From JBEKZQ01 sp049509675 (lineage in GTDB: Bacteria; Planctomycetota; Planctomycetia; Pirellulales; Thermoguttaceae): a DNA stretch of 18,432 bases. The notes under the pieces were generated by a model. That model was not told where the DNA came from. It ran no database searches and saw only the letters and a program-made list of their open reading frames with translations. The position numbers and the translations under genes were made by a program. Below are positions 1 through 6,207 of this stretch, piece after piece. Location of the stretch: positions 1-18,432 of the forward strand of contig JBEKZQ010000052.1 of NCBI GenBank assembly GCA_049509675.1, read 5' to 3'. Position 1 is the first letter of the stretch, and each line of letters begins with the position of its first letter.

Positions 1-149
1 TGCCTCCATCGGTTCGGGAGGTGCAGAGCGGCACAGGACGCGCGGTTCACGCCCGGGGCGCTTCTGGCGGAGAGTCGTCATTCGCTGTGCTGCGAACGAA
101 CAAGGCAGGGCAGGAGCAAGGACGCTCGCCAAGCGGTTGCGAACGAAGG

Positions 150-1184
150 TTAGGCGTTCCGGCGTAGCCTCCAGATGCCAAACGCCAACGCGCCAGCAAG
201 CAACATGGCGATGCCACCGGGCTCAGGGCTCGCTGCGCTACTTGCAACACGGAAACCGACGTAGTTCATGTCCTGGCCCACCGGGTCGAGGAGGTAGCGG
301 GAGGACGAGGCCAGGGAGATCGAGGTGTTGTAATAGTACGACCCGCCACGCAAACACCGAAACAAACCGGAGACAGGCGTCTCGTTCCACTGATAAACGT
401 CGCCGCCTTGGTCGAACGTCCCATAGGGCCCGGGAGATGCCGAAAACGCTCCAACCGGCGTCAAATAGTTTGTCGGGTCCGTGTAGCCGCCATTTCCCGT
501 GTCGTAGTAATCGTAGAAGTTGGCATGGTTGCCCGTGTCGGGCAACGTATTGATCGGCGCGGTGTTGCTCTGCGTCGGATAGGTCCAATAGCCCGCGTTG
601 GTGCTGCCGCCCTTGTAATACGCCGACTTATACCATTCGTTCTCCGAGGGGATGAAATAGGTCGCCCCGGCGTTGCGGGTTATTGCCATCAAGGCCGAAA
701 TCGTGACTGCGCCGTTGAGCGTGTAGGCCCCGGTTTCGGTCGTGCCGTTCCCCTCAGGCGCGTTGGGCTGACCGTTTTGCAGCCAATTGCTGAATCGGGC
801 CGCATCGCCCCAGGTGACATCGAACATTGGCATGTTATTCTTGCCGGCAGCCGTGCCGGTGACCGAGTAGCTGTAGCTGCCCGGACTGCCGCTCTGGGCG
901 ATGCCGACCGTCGGAAGGTCCAGGGTCATGCAACTGTTGTATAGGCCGCATGGATCCGCCGTTTGGGCCACGGCATTTAGGAAAGCGGCGTACTGGCTGG
1001 TCGTGACGTCGTACTTACCCATCTGGAACGTATACCCGACAGCGCCGTATCCGGTCGTGTCCGCCGCGTTGCCCGGATCGCCCACCGTGACCATGGCCAT
1101 GGTGATCGTCTCAGCCTGCGCGGTCACGGCGGAGACCACCAGGGCTGCCGCCAACAAAGCTCGCGACATTGTCTTGTGAAACAT
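150..1184 (-). CDS. Secreted SUMF1/FGE-fold protein with PEP-CTERM anchor
   Basis: A 344-residue protein. The reading frame is open further upstream, but the ATG at 1184 is chosen because GAGGAG lies 7 nt before it and a classic signal peptide follows (residues 1-25, ending TAQA). The body has the formylglycine-generating-enzyme/SUMF1 layout: FQMGKYDVTTSQYAAFLN (53-70), a central PMFDVTWGDAARFSNWL, IPSENEWYKSAYY (179-190), GGDVYQWNE (260-268), RGGSYYYN (279-286) and a closing YVGFRVA (308-314). The C-terminus is a PEP-CTERM signal: SPEP at 319-322, a hydrophobic stretch at about 325-338, then RLRRNA. Family knowledge says PEP-CTERM proteins are exported and processed at the envelope. The C-terminal cysteine pair of true FGEs is not seen in the GGSYYYN segment, so sulfatase-activating chemistry is unlikely; a structural or ligand-binding role is inference. 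The fold and sorting signal are confident, the function is not. Confidence 0.88.
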   Translation of the reverse strand: MFHKTMSRALLAAALVVSAVTAQAETITMAMVTVGDPGNAADTTGYGAVGYTFQMGKYDVTTSQYAAFLNAVAQTADPCGLYNSCMTLDLPTVGIAQSGSPGSYSYSVTGTAAGKNNMPMFDVTWGDAARFSNWLQNGQPNAPEGNGTTETGAYTLNGAVTISALMAITRNAGATYFIPSENEWYKSAYYKGGSTNAGYWTYPTQSNTAPINTLPDTGNHANFYDYYDTGNGGYTDPTNYLTPVGAFSASPGPYGTFDQGGDVYQWNETPVSGLFRCLRGGSYYYNTSISLASSSRYLLDPVGQDMNYVGFRVASSAASPEPGGIAMLLAGALAFGIWRLRRNA

Positions 1185-1191
1185 TCGTTTT

Positions 1192-1197
1192 CTCCTC
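1192..1197 (-). promoter_or_regulatory. Shine-Dalgarno site fixing the 1184 start
   Basis: The minus strand reads GAGGAG 7 nt before the ATG at 1184. The upstream extension of the frame has no signal peptide at its N-terminus and no comparable site, so this site decides the start of the SUMF1/PEP-CTERM gene. Confidence 0.75.
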
Positions 1198-1454
1198 AAA
1201 GGACGCGAATCTTCATGATGACTTTGCTTAATTCCATTCAACATGCAAGGCAACACGCAGAAGATCGCAAACAAGTGGAGGACCCCAGCCCGAGAACGGC
1301 TCACCAAGAGGCGATGCCTGGTGCTGCGTGCAACAACGGCGGCTACATGGGGCCCGCGCCGCCTGCTATGGGGTTGGTCAAAGATACACAACAGGTGCGG
1401 CTTGCTCGCAGCGTGGAACCCATCGCCTGGCACGCCGCACCCACGAGTATCCGT

Positions 1455-1483
1455 ATACTACCAAACGGCTACCAATTTTGCAA
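1455..1483 (-). promoter_or_regulatory. Candidate sigma-70 promoter for the PEP-CTERM gene
   Basis: The minus strand reads TTGCAA, a 17-nt spacer, then TAGTAT (4 of 6 consensus bases in each box). The implied leader to the ATG at 1184 would be about 265 nt, which is long, so this is only a candidate. Confidence 0.28.
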
Positions 1484-1623
1484 GGAATTTGTTTAGTTTC
1501 CGTAGTAGCCCCCTACGGGCATGTATCTTGAACCAGTCGGAAATGGGAATTCTCCGTCGTGCGGGGCCAAATTTGACCCGGAAACGAGGGGCATTCAACG
1601 GCTGCCAGCTTGAACAGAGGCTC

Positions 1624-1804
1624 CCAACCCGGATTAGTCATAAACTGTAGGGTGGCGTCGAGCAAACCGTGGTTCTGGTGGGTCTTCGGTCGCTTATGAA
1701 CTTACCGCTTTGTGACACAGCGCTGCACAACGATCGGTCGGTTTGCGAGACCCACCATAGGCTAGCGCGACCTCGACCCACCCTACGCGAATAATCCGGG
1801 CTAG
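1624..1804 (-). repeat. 181-bp fold-back (MITE-like) element, copy 1
   Basis: This is a non-coding element about 91% identical by eye (about 16 mismatches, no gaps) to the reverse complement of 11676-11856. The right end reads AATAATCCGGGCTAG; the left end is a decayed version of the same sequence in inverted orientation (CCAACCCGGATT). Inside, both arms carry GTAGGGTGG followed by GTCGAG in inverted orientation, so the whole unit can fold back on itself. The right-end CTAG contains the TAG stop codon of the aldo/keto reductase gene. No transposase is encoded, so it is non-autonomous, and it may also terminate transcription. Confidence 0.85.
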
Positions 1805-2754
1805 GCGACGGCCAGGGCGCGATCGCTGCGCTGGATGGCCTCGTCGATCTCCTTCACGCTCAGGAAGCCGATCACCACGGCGCTGATCTCGGGCCGGGCC
1901 ATGGCGAAGCGCGCGGCCTTCTCGCGATCGGCCGGGTCCTGAAAGTCGCCGTCGCCCACGAGCTTCATGCCGATGACGCCGCGGCCCTTGGCATGCATCG
2001 TCTTGAGTTGCTCGACGACCGGCACGATGTCGTTGCCCGGCTTATTCCAGGTTTCCTCCGGACCGTCGATGTGTTTGGCCTGGGGGTTGACGCGCACCAG
2101 GTGAACGTCCGGCCAGTCCGAGGCGGCGGCGGTCCGCAGCGCGGGCAGGCTGTGACAGGAAACGCCCTTGACGCGGATCCACTTCTTGGCCTGGGCCTCC
2201 TCGAAGGCGTCCATCATCCGCTTCCATTGGTCGGTCCAGCCGTCCTTGACCATGCAGTGAATCAAGAGGCTGTCGACGTAGTCGGTCTTGAACGCCAGGC
2301 GGTGGTGATCGATGGTCTTGAGCACGTCCTGCGGCTGGCCGGGAATCTTGGACTGCAGAAAGAGTTTCTCGCGCGGCAGCCCCTTGATCGCCCCGGCGAT
2401 CCAGTCGAAGGTGGCATAGCTCTGGGCACAGTCGAAGTAGGTGATGCCCCGATCGTAGGCATAGCGAATCAGCCGGTTGAAAGCCGGCTGGCCCAGTGCC
2501 CTCTGCACGTTGCCGCTGTTGCTGCCGGTGCCGAAACCGAGGCGGCTGAGCTTCAGGCCCGTCTTGCCGAGCGGCACCTGGTCGGCGGCGGTGCGGGCGG
2601 GGGGCTTTTCCGCCCCGGCGAGGAGGCGGGGCGAGAGCAGCGCGGCCCCTGCGACGGCTGCCGTGCGCCGCAGGAATTCACGCCGGGTCGTGATGCGCGC
2701 GGCGGCGTGGGCGGTTGGTCCTTGCGGCGGCTGCGAAAACGAATGTACTGTCAT
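1801..2754 (-). CDS. Tat-exported aldo/keto reductase
   Basis: A 317-residue protein. The start at 2754 is chosen over an ATG at 2820 because GGAG sits 8 nt upstream and a perfect TATAAT lies at 2788-2793, inside the longer frame. The N-terminus has a twin-arginine signal, TRREFLRR (23-30), followed by a hydrophobic AVAGAALL. From about residue 58 it is a TIM-barrel aldo/keto reductase, opening VPLGKTGLKLSRLGFGTG. The usual catalytic tetrad can be placed at D108 (YFDCA), Y113 (QSYA), K136 (LQSKI) and H166 (LLIHC). The C-terminal ISAVVIGFLSVKEIDEAI is the normal closing segment. Family knowledge implies NAD(P)H-dependent carbonyl reduction or sugar/alcohol oxidation; Tat export implies folding with cofactor before transport. 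The substrate is unknown. The stop codon TAG lies within the end of a repeat element. Confidence 0.92.
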   Translation of the reverse strand: MTVHSFSQPPQGPTAHAAARITTRREFLRRTAAVAGAALLSPRLLAGAEKPPARTAADQVPLGKTGLKLSRLGFGTGSNSGNVQRALGQPAFNRLIRYAYDRGITYFDCAQSYATFDWIAGAIKGLPREKLFLQSKIPGQPQDVLKTIDHHRLAFKTDYVDSLLIHCMVKDGWTDQWKRMMDAFEEAQAKKWIRVKGVSCHSLPALRTAAASDWPDVHLVRVNPQAKHIDGPEETWNKPGNDIVPVVEQLKTMHAKGRGVIGMKLVGDGDFQDPADREKAARFAMARPEISAVVIGFLSVKEIDEAIQRSDRALAVA

Positions 2755-2787
2755 GGTTCTTGCTCCGTGATGTGTCGGGACACCCCG

Positions 2788-2816
2788 ATTATACTCGCCG
2801 CGTTGCCCGTTGTGCA
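2788..2816 (-). promoter_or_regulatory. Candidate promoter of the aldo/keto reductase
   Basis: The minus strand has TGCACA (4 of 6 to TTGACA), 17 nt, then a perfect TATAAT at 2788-2793. Transcription would begin near 2780, leaving a leader of about 25 nt with a good ribosome site. This agrees with the shorter start at 2754. Confidence 0.5.
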
Positions 2817-2908
2817 TCACGTTTCTCCTTTACCAGAGTTGCAAGAACACCCTGTCCGAGACGGGCCAAGTTCACACGCCCACGGCGAGATGAATGTCTC
2901 TCGCATAG

Positions 2909-3024
2909 TGGTCTGTCCAACTTGAGTTTACGGGTGCCACGGTTGGCTTGTCCAACCGTGTTTCCAGCACTGCTGGGCAAGCCAGCAGTGGCACCCAACT
3001 GGTAATGTCGAAATGGACAGACCA
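2909..3024. repeat. Nested palindromic element (116 bp)
   Basis: The outer arms TGGTCTGTCCA (2909-2919) and TGGACAGACCA (3014-3024) are perfect inverted repeats. Inside them, GGGTGCCAC (2932-2940) pairs with GTGGCACCC (about 2988-2996). Between these are two further hairpins, GGTTGG..CCAACC (2941-2957) and CTGCTGG..CCAGCAG (2970-2988). The structure predicts a cruciform or multi-stem RNA between the leftward gene for secreted protein A and the leftward reductase gene. The AGCAC...GGGCAAGCC...GTGGCACC part recurs at 12019-12066. Confidence 0.75.
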
Positions 3025-3094
3025 ATAGATATTCATTGCTCCCATCATAACCTGTCCCCATTCGTTTGACTACGCGCCAAACTGCCTAAAACGC

Positions 3095-3607
3095 TCAGTT
3101 CAGCGGAACCGGATTCGCGGCCGTTGCGATCGTGTTGCCGTCAACGCTCTCGGCCGTTTCACGAACCAGTGTCCAGGCGCCGTTGGCCGGGACGAACTTG
3201 TACACGCCGCCGGCCAGGCCGAAACGGCCCCAGCCCGCCCCGCCGCCGCGGTCGAACTCGACGACTGACTCTTGATAAATGGCGACACTGTAGCCGGCCG
3301 GCAGCAACCGCACTGCACCGCCGTTGAGAATGTACTTCAGCGCGACCTGATTCGTCGCCGGATTGATCAGGCGAATCTCCGCCGCGGGAGCCGGATTCAC
3401 AGGACTCGCGCTATAGTAGGCGGGCGCCGCATAGGTGCTGTAGTAGGCGGGACCCGCATAGGTCACGCCTACTGGATTGATAACGACAGCCGGCCCATGA
3501 TAGTAGTGGGGCCAGGGATAGGGATGAGCCGTCGCCACGCGGGCAGTCCCGATCACCAGAGTCGTTGCCAGCACAGCGAACACCGTTTTTCGTGCGAGAG
3601 CGTACAT
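3095..3607 (-). CDS. Small secreted protein A, paralogue of 9014-9574
   Basis: A 170-residue protein. The start at 3607 is supported by AAAGGAGA 7 nt upstream. Residues 1-27 are a signal peptide (ending VATA), followed by a His/Tyr/Pro-rich stretch (28-67, including HPYPWPHYYH). A conserved domain at about 78-150 has IRLINP, KYILNGGAVRLL, VVEFDRGGGAGWGRF and YKFVPANGAWTLVR. The downstream paralogue at 9014-9574 shares the same blocks in the same order and a similar tail (AANPVPLN against AANPLPGM). I recognise no enzyme motifs; a small envelope or extracellular beta-rich protein is inferred. It is divergent from the sigma-factor gene, and its upstream region shares two promoter boxes with the paralogue, suggesting common control. 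Existence and secretion are confident, the role is unknown. Confidence 0.85.
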   Translation of the reverse strand: MYALARKTVFAVLATTLVIGTARVATAHPYPWPHYYHGPAVVINPVGVTYAGPAYYSTYAAPAYYSASPVNPAPAAEIRLINPATNQVALKYILNGGAVRLLPAGYSVAIYQESVVEFDRGGGAGWGRFGLAGGVYKFVPANGAWTLVRETAESVDGNTIATAANPVPLN

Positions 3608-3660
3608 GTTCTTGTCTCCTTTCGACAGAGGGGGTTAAGGGAAAATTGCTCTCTCTGCCT

Positions 3661-3690
3661 TCTACTACTGCGGCAGAGCCAGGCGTGACA
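3661..3690 (-). promoter_or_regulatory. Conserved two-box promoter of protein A
   Basis: The minus strand reads TGTCAC (3690-3685), 14 nt, then CAGTAGTAGAAG starting at 3670, about 63 nt before the start codon. The same boxes at the same 14-nt spacing precede the paralogue at 9014, while the spacers agree at only about 3 of 14 positions. TGTCAC resembles the -35 element known for some ECF sigma factors (ECF41-type TGTCACA), so the adjacent ECF-like sigma factor is a candidate reader. That link is inference. Confidence 0.6.
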
Positions 3691-3724
3691 GAAATCCGGC
3701 AACTTCTTTTCATTCCCAAACACC

Positions 3725-3855
3725 AGGAGAACTGCAAAGTCTGACGCGAAGGCACCCAGAGGGTACCCGGGTCCATGTTTTCGGCCCTGAGTCCGGCAAA
3801 ATGGCAATGCCTATCAGCCGAAAAATGGACCAGACCCCGACCTTGCAGTTCTCCT
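3725..3855. repeat. Nested inverted repeat upstream of the sigma-factor gene
   Basis: AGGAGAACTGCAA (3725-3737) and TTGCAGTTCTCCT (3843-3855) form a perfect 13-bp inverted repeat. Inside it, GGTCCATGTTTTCGG (3770-3784) pairs with CCGAAAAATGGACC (3818-3831) apart from a one-base slip. The structure fills the middle of the divergent intergenic space between protein A and the sigma factor. It could be another REP-like element or a regulatory structure in the sigma-factor leader. Confidence 0.65.
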
Positions 3856-3951
3856 GTCCCAAACACCCCCCCGATTGCAAGGAGGCGGGCTCCGGCGTTA
3901 TGCTGGCAGCAGGGCCCGATCTCGACAGTTCTTTCTTGGGAGATCGCAGTT

Positions 3952-4707
3952 ATGGACGAAGAGCAACTCCGTTCGCGGCTGAGCCGAATTTCGACCGTTT
4001 GGACGCTCCTGGAGAAACGGGATCCGCAGCCGGGCCAGCAAGATTTTCGCGCAGCCTTGATCCAGCGCTACCAGGGGGCCGTGTACCGGTATTTACTGGG
4101 CGCCACCCGCGATCCGGACGTGGCTGACGAGTTGTTCCAGGAGTTTGCCCTGCGTTTCATTCAGGGTGCGTTCCATCGCGCCGATCGTAATCGGGGACGG
4201 TTCCGCGACTATCTGCGGACCGTGCTGATCCACCTGGTGGTCGATCATCAGAAGCGGCAGCGCAACCGACCTCGGCCGCTGGACACCAACGTCCTGACGC
4301 CGGCGGTCCAGCCGGAGCAGGTTGCCGAGGCCGACGAGCAATTCCGCACGAGCTGGCGCGACGAATTGCTCGCCCGGGCGTGGGCGACCATGGCCCAGGC
4401 GAAGCGCGAGGGGGGCCTACCGTATTACAGCCTTTTGCGATTCCGCGCGGAGCACGCCGACGCCACCTCGGCCGAAATGGCGGCCTACTTGACCGGCCAG
4501 GTGCATCCCGATCAACCGTTCACGGAGGCGGCCGTTCGCAAGATGCTGCAGCGCGCCCGCGCCCAGTTCGCCGAGACGCTGTTGGACGACGTGGCCTATT
4601 CGCTCGGCCATCCTGCGCCCGACGTGTTGGAACAGGAGCTGATCGATCTGGATCTGCTGCCGTATTGTCGCGGTGCGCTGTCGCGCCGCATGGAGCGCGC
4701 GCCTTGA
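3952..4707 (+). CDS. ECF-like RNA polymerase sigma factor
   Basis: A 251-residue protein. The frame is open from 3775, but the ATG at 3952 has GGGAG 9 nt upstream and the earlier extension is low-complexity, overlaps a palindrome and lacks family resemblance. Region 2 spans about 35-105, with QRYQGAVYRYLLGATRDPD, VADELFQEFALRFI, and the region-2 end RFRDYLRTVLIHLVVDHQ followed by basic KRQRNRPR. Region 4 is at about 165-210 (TSAEMAAYLTG ... TEAAVRKMLQRARAQF) and is weaker than usual. A tail of about 40 residues ends ELIDLDLLPYCRGAL. Family knowledge: planctomycetes carry ECF sigma groups linked to Ser/Thr kinases rather than to a standard anti-sigma factor, and such a kinase lies nearby at 6208-8694. 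It probably directs promoters of envelope genes; the paired boxes before proteins A and B are the best local candidates. Confidence 0.87.
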   Translation: MDEEQLRSRLSRISTVWTLLEKRDPQPGQQDFRAALIQRYQGAVYRYLLGATRDPDVADELFQEFALRFIQGAFHRADRNRGRFRDYLRTVLIHLVVDHQKRQRNRPRPLDTNVLTPAVQPEQVAEADEQFRTSWRDELLARAWATMAQAKREGGLPYYSLLRFRAEHADATSAEMAAYLTGQVHPDQPFTEAAVRKMLQRARAQFAETLLDDVAYSLGHPAPDVLEQELIDLDLLPYCRGALSRRMERAP

Positions 4708-4715
4708 GCAGCGTG

Positions 4716-4749
4716 GCCGCGAAAATGGGACTGTCCCCTTTGGCCGGGC
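4716..4749 (+). repeat. 34-nt perfect repeat with GGGACTGTCCC palindrome, copy 1
   Basis: These 34 nt are identical to 9701-9734 in the same orientation. The core GGGAC-T-GTCCC is palindromic, followed by CCTTTGGCCGGGC. It lies 8 nt after the sigma-factor stop, between convergent genes, so it may serve as a transcription terminator or be a REP-type element. Confidence 0.8.
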
Positions 4750-4776
4750 GATCGCTGAGAAGTTTGCCGGCGGCGT

Positions 4777-6099
4777 TCAGAACTGCCGCTCGAGTTGCAC
4801 CTCAAGCTCACTGTCGAAGCAGCGGTTGGCGCCGGTTTGCAAAGGAAGCGCCAGTCCCACGCGGCAAAGCGTGTGGCCGGCGAATTCGCCGTGCAGGCCG
4901 ATGGTGAGATCCAGGATGTCGGCCCGGTTGGCCACGTCGCCGAATTGCCATTGTACACCGTTGGAGGGGATCACGCCGCCGACATGGTCTGCATTCTGAA
5001 GGCTCGTCGTGTAGTGCAGCTCCACGACGGTTGCGAAGCCGGTCAGAGCGACGGCAGCGGGATTGCGGTACAACCACCGGCCTGCTTCCAGGTCCAGTTG
5101 CAGCAGCGTAGACTCGTCGAGCGTGCCGAGTGTGGCCCAACCATTGCCCTGATCGCAGTATTCGATCCGGTTGCCGTTGATGGGCACGTTGACGCTGAGA
5201 AAGCCCTGGTAGAAGAAATCTTCGCCGGGCTTTTTCAAGAAGCCGATGAAGGGCACCAAGCAGACGGCCTGGTTGTGGACCACGAAGTCGGCTGCGAACA
5301 AGTGTCCTTGGACGTCGCTTCCGGTGGGTGTGTCGATGCCCAATCCGATCGCGGCGGCGCAGGTGTCCGACTCGTAAATCCGGTGTTTGACCACGACGGC
5401 CAGGTTGCCGACGTTTCCGCCCGCCACTTCTGCACCTGGGTTGGGCGGGACCTGACCAACCCCGCCGTTATCTCCCAGGTTGCCGACGCCTCCGCTCCCG
5501 GCTAAATTGGTGGCCGTGAAATCGTTGGCGCCGACCAGCGGCATCCGCAGTTCCACGGACCAGGTGCGATCGAGGAAGGATTTCTCGAACCCCAGCGTGT
5601 ACTGGTCGAGGCCAAGCGCTTGTGGCAAGCAACCCGCTAGGGACCCACCCATATTGTCGGTGAGCGCATTCTGGAAATGGTTATAGAGGAAGTAGATGCG
5701 GTCCTGCGACAATGTACCGTTGTTCTCGGCGACGCTCAAACGGGGGCTTCCCCCGGCCAGTGGGAGATCGAGCACGCCACTAGTCGGATGATCCGAGGGC
5801 ACGTAGAATGCGAGTTGACTGCCAACCCGAAAGAAGTCGCCGAAAAAGTCGGGCGTTCCCGCCAGCCAGTCCACTGGCGGTGATTGCTGTGGCGGTGATT
5901 GCTGAGGTTCGGTCGCCGGTGCTGCCGGCGGCGCTGCCGCCCCTGCTGCCGGCTCGCCATCGGCTGCGGCGGCGACGGGGTTGACCAATCCTCCGGCTGC
6001 ACCTGGTTCCTGGCTCCAGCCTCCGGCGGCGATCCCCAGCCAGCCGAGAACTGCCAAGAAGACCAAAGTAAACCTGTACGTATCGCTTGGCTGAACCAT
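4777..6099 (-). CDS. Outer-membrane beta-barrel-like secreted protein
   Basis: A 440-residue protein using the ATG at 6099. A TTG codon at 6207, abutting the kinase stop, would extend the frame but adds a non-signal-like N-terminus. From 6099 there is a clear signal peptide: MVQPSDTYRF, then a hydrophobic LVFLAVLGWLGIAAGG, then WSQE. An Ala/Pro/Gln linker follows (about 31-75, with a repeated QQSPP). The remainder has alternating aromatic and hydrophobic strands such as QLAFYVPSDHP, RIYFLYNHFQNAL, YTLGFEKSFLDRTWSVELRMPLVG and VVVKHRIYES. It ends ELEVQLERQF, a terminal phenylalanine typical of outer-membrane barrels. No enzyme motif was seen. It is downstream of the kinase on the same strand (108-nt gap), so probably co-transcribed; envelope location and co-regulation are inference. 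The ribosome site is weak (GGGA). Confidence 0.78.
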   Translation of the reverse strand: MVQPSDTYRFTLVFLAVLGWLGIAAGGWSQEPGAAGGLVNPVAAAADGEPAAGAAAPPAAPATEPQQSPPQQSPPVDWLAGTPDFFGDFFRVGSQLAFYVPSDHPTSGVLDLPLAGGSPRLSVAENNGTLSQDRIYFLYNHFQNALTDNMGGSLAGCLPQALGLDQYTLGFEKSFLDRTWSVELRMPLVGANDFTATNLAGSGGVGNLGDNGGVGQVPPNPGAEVAGGNVGNLAVVVKHRIYESDTCAAAIGLGIDTPTGSDVQGHLFAADFVVHNQAVCLVPFIGFLKKPGEDFFYQGFLSVNVPINGNRIEYCDQGNGWATLGTLDESTLLQLDLEAGRWLYRNPAAVALTGFATVVELHYTTSLQNADHVGGVIPSNGVQWQFGDVANRADILDLTIGLHGEFAGHTLCRVGLALPLQTGANRCFDSELEVQLERQF

Positions 6100-6207
6100 G
6101 GTTTGTCCCGCATGAAATACTGACTGGAGCCCACCCCTTTCGTTGGGATCGGCATGGTCCGGCAGGCAGTTTAACGGATTTGCCGAAGGAAACGGATTTT
6201 CCGGCAA

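Larger units (their letters stand above)
1185..1623. other. Non-coding gap upstream of the PEP-CTERM gene
   Basis: This stretch of about 440 bp holds the leader of the leftward PEP-CTERM gene. Apart from one candidate promoter (1455-1483) and a short hairpin, CCGTAG and CTACGG around 1501-1519, I see no gene. The frames open here have no ribosome site or family resemblance. Confidence 0.5.

Noticed and set aside
1..149. A possible gene end at the left edge
   Set aside because: No frame there shows family resemblance or a ribosome site; it appears non-coding, although a gene ending before the window cannot be excluded.
1993..2925. A 310-codon plus-strand frame over the aldo/keto reductase
   Set aside because: It is antisense to a gene with a full catalytic tetrad and a Tat signal.
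6100..6207. A TTG start at 6207 for the barrel-like protein, abutting the kinase stop
   Set aside because: The extra 36 residues are not signal-like, and they would bury the clear signal peptide that starts at 6099.
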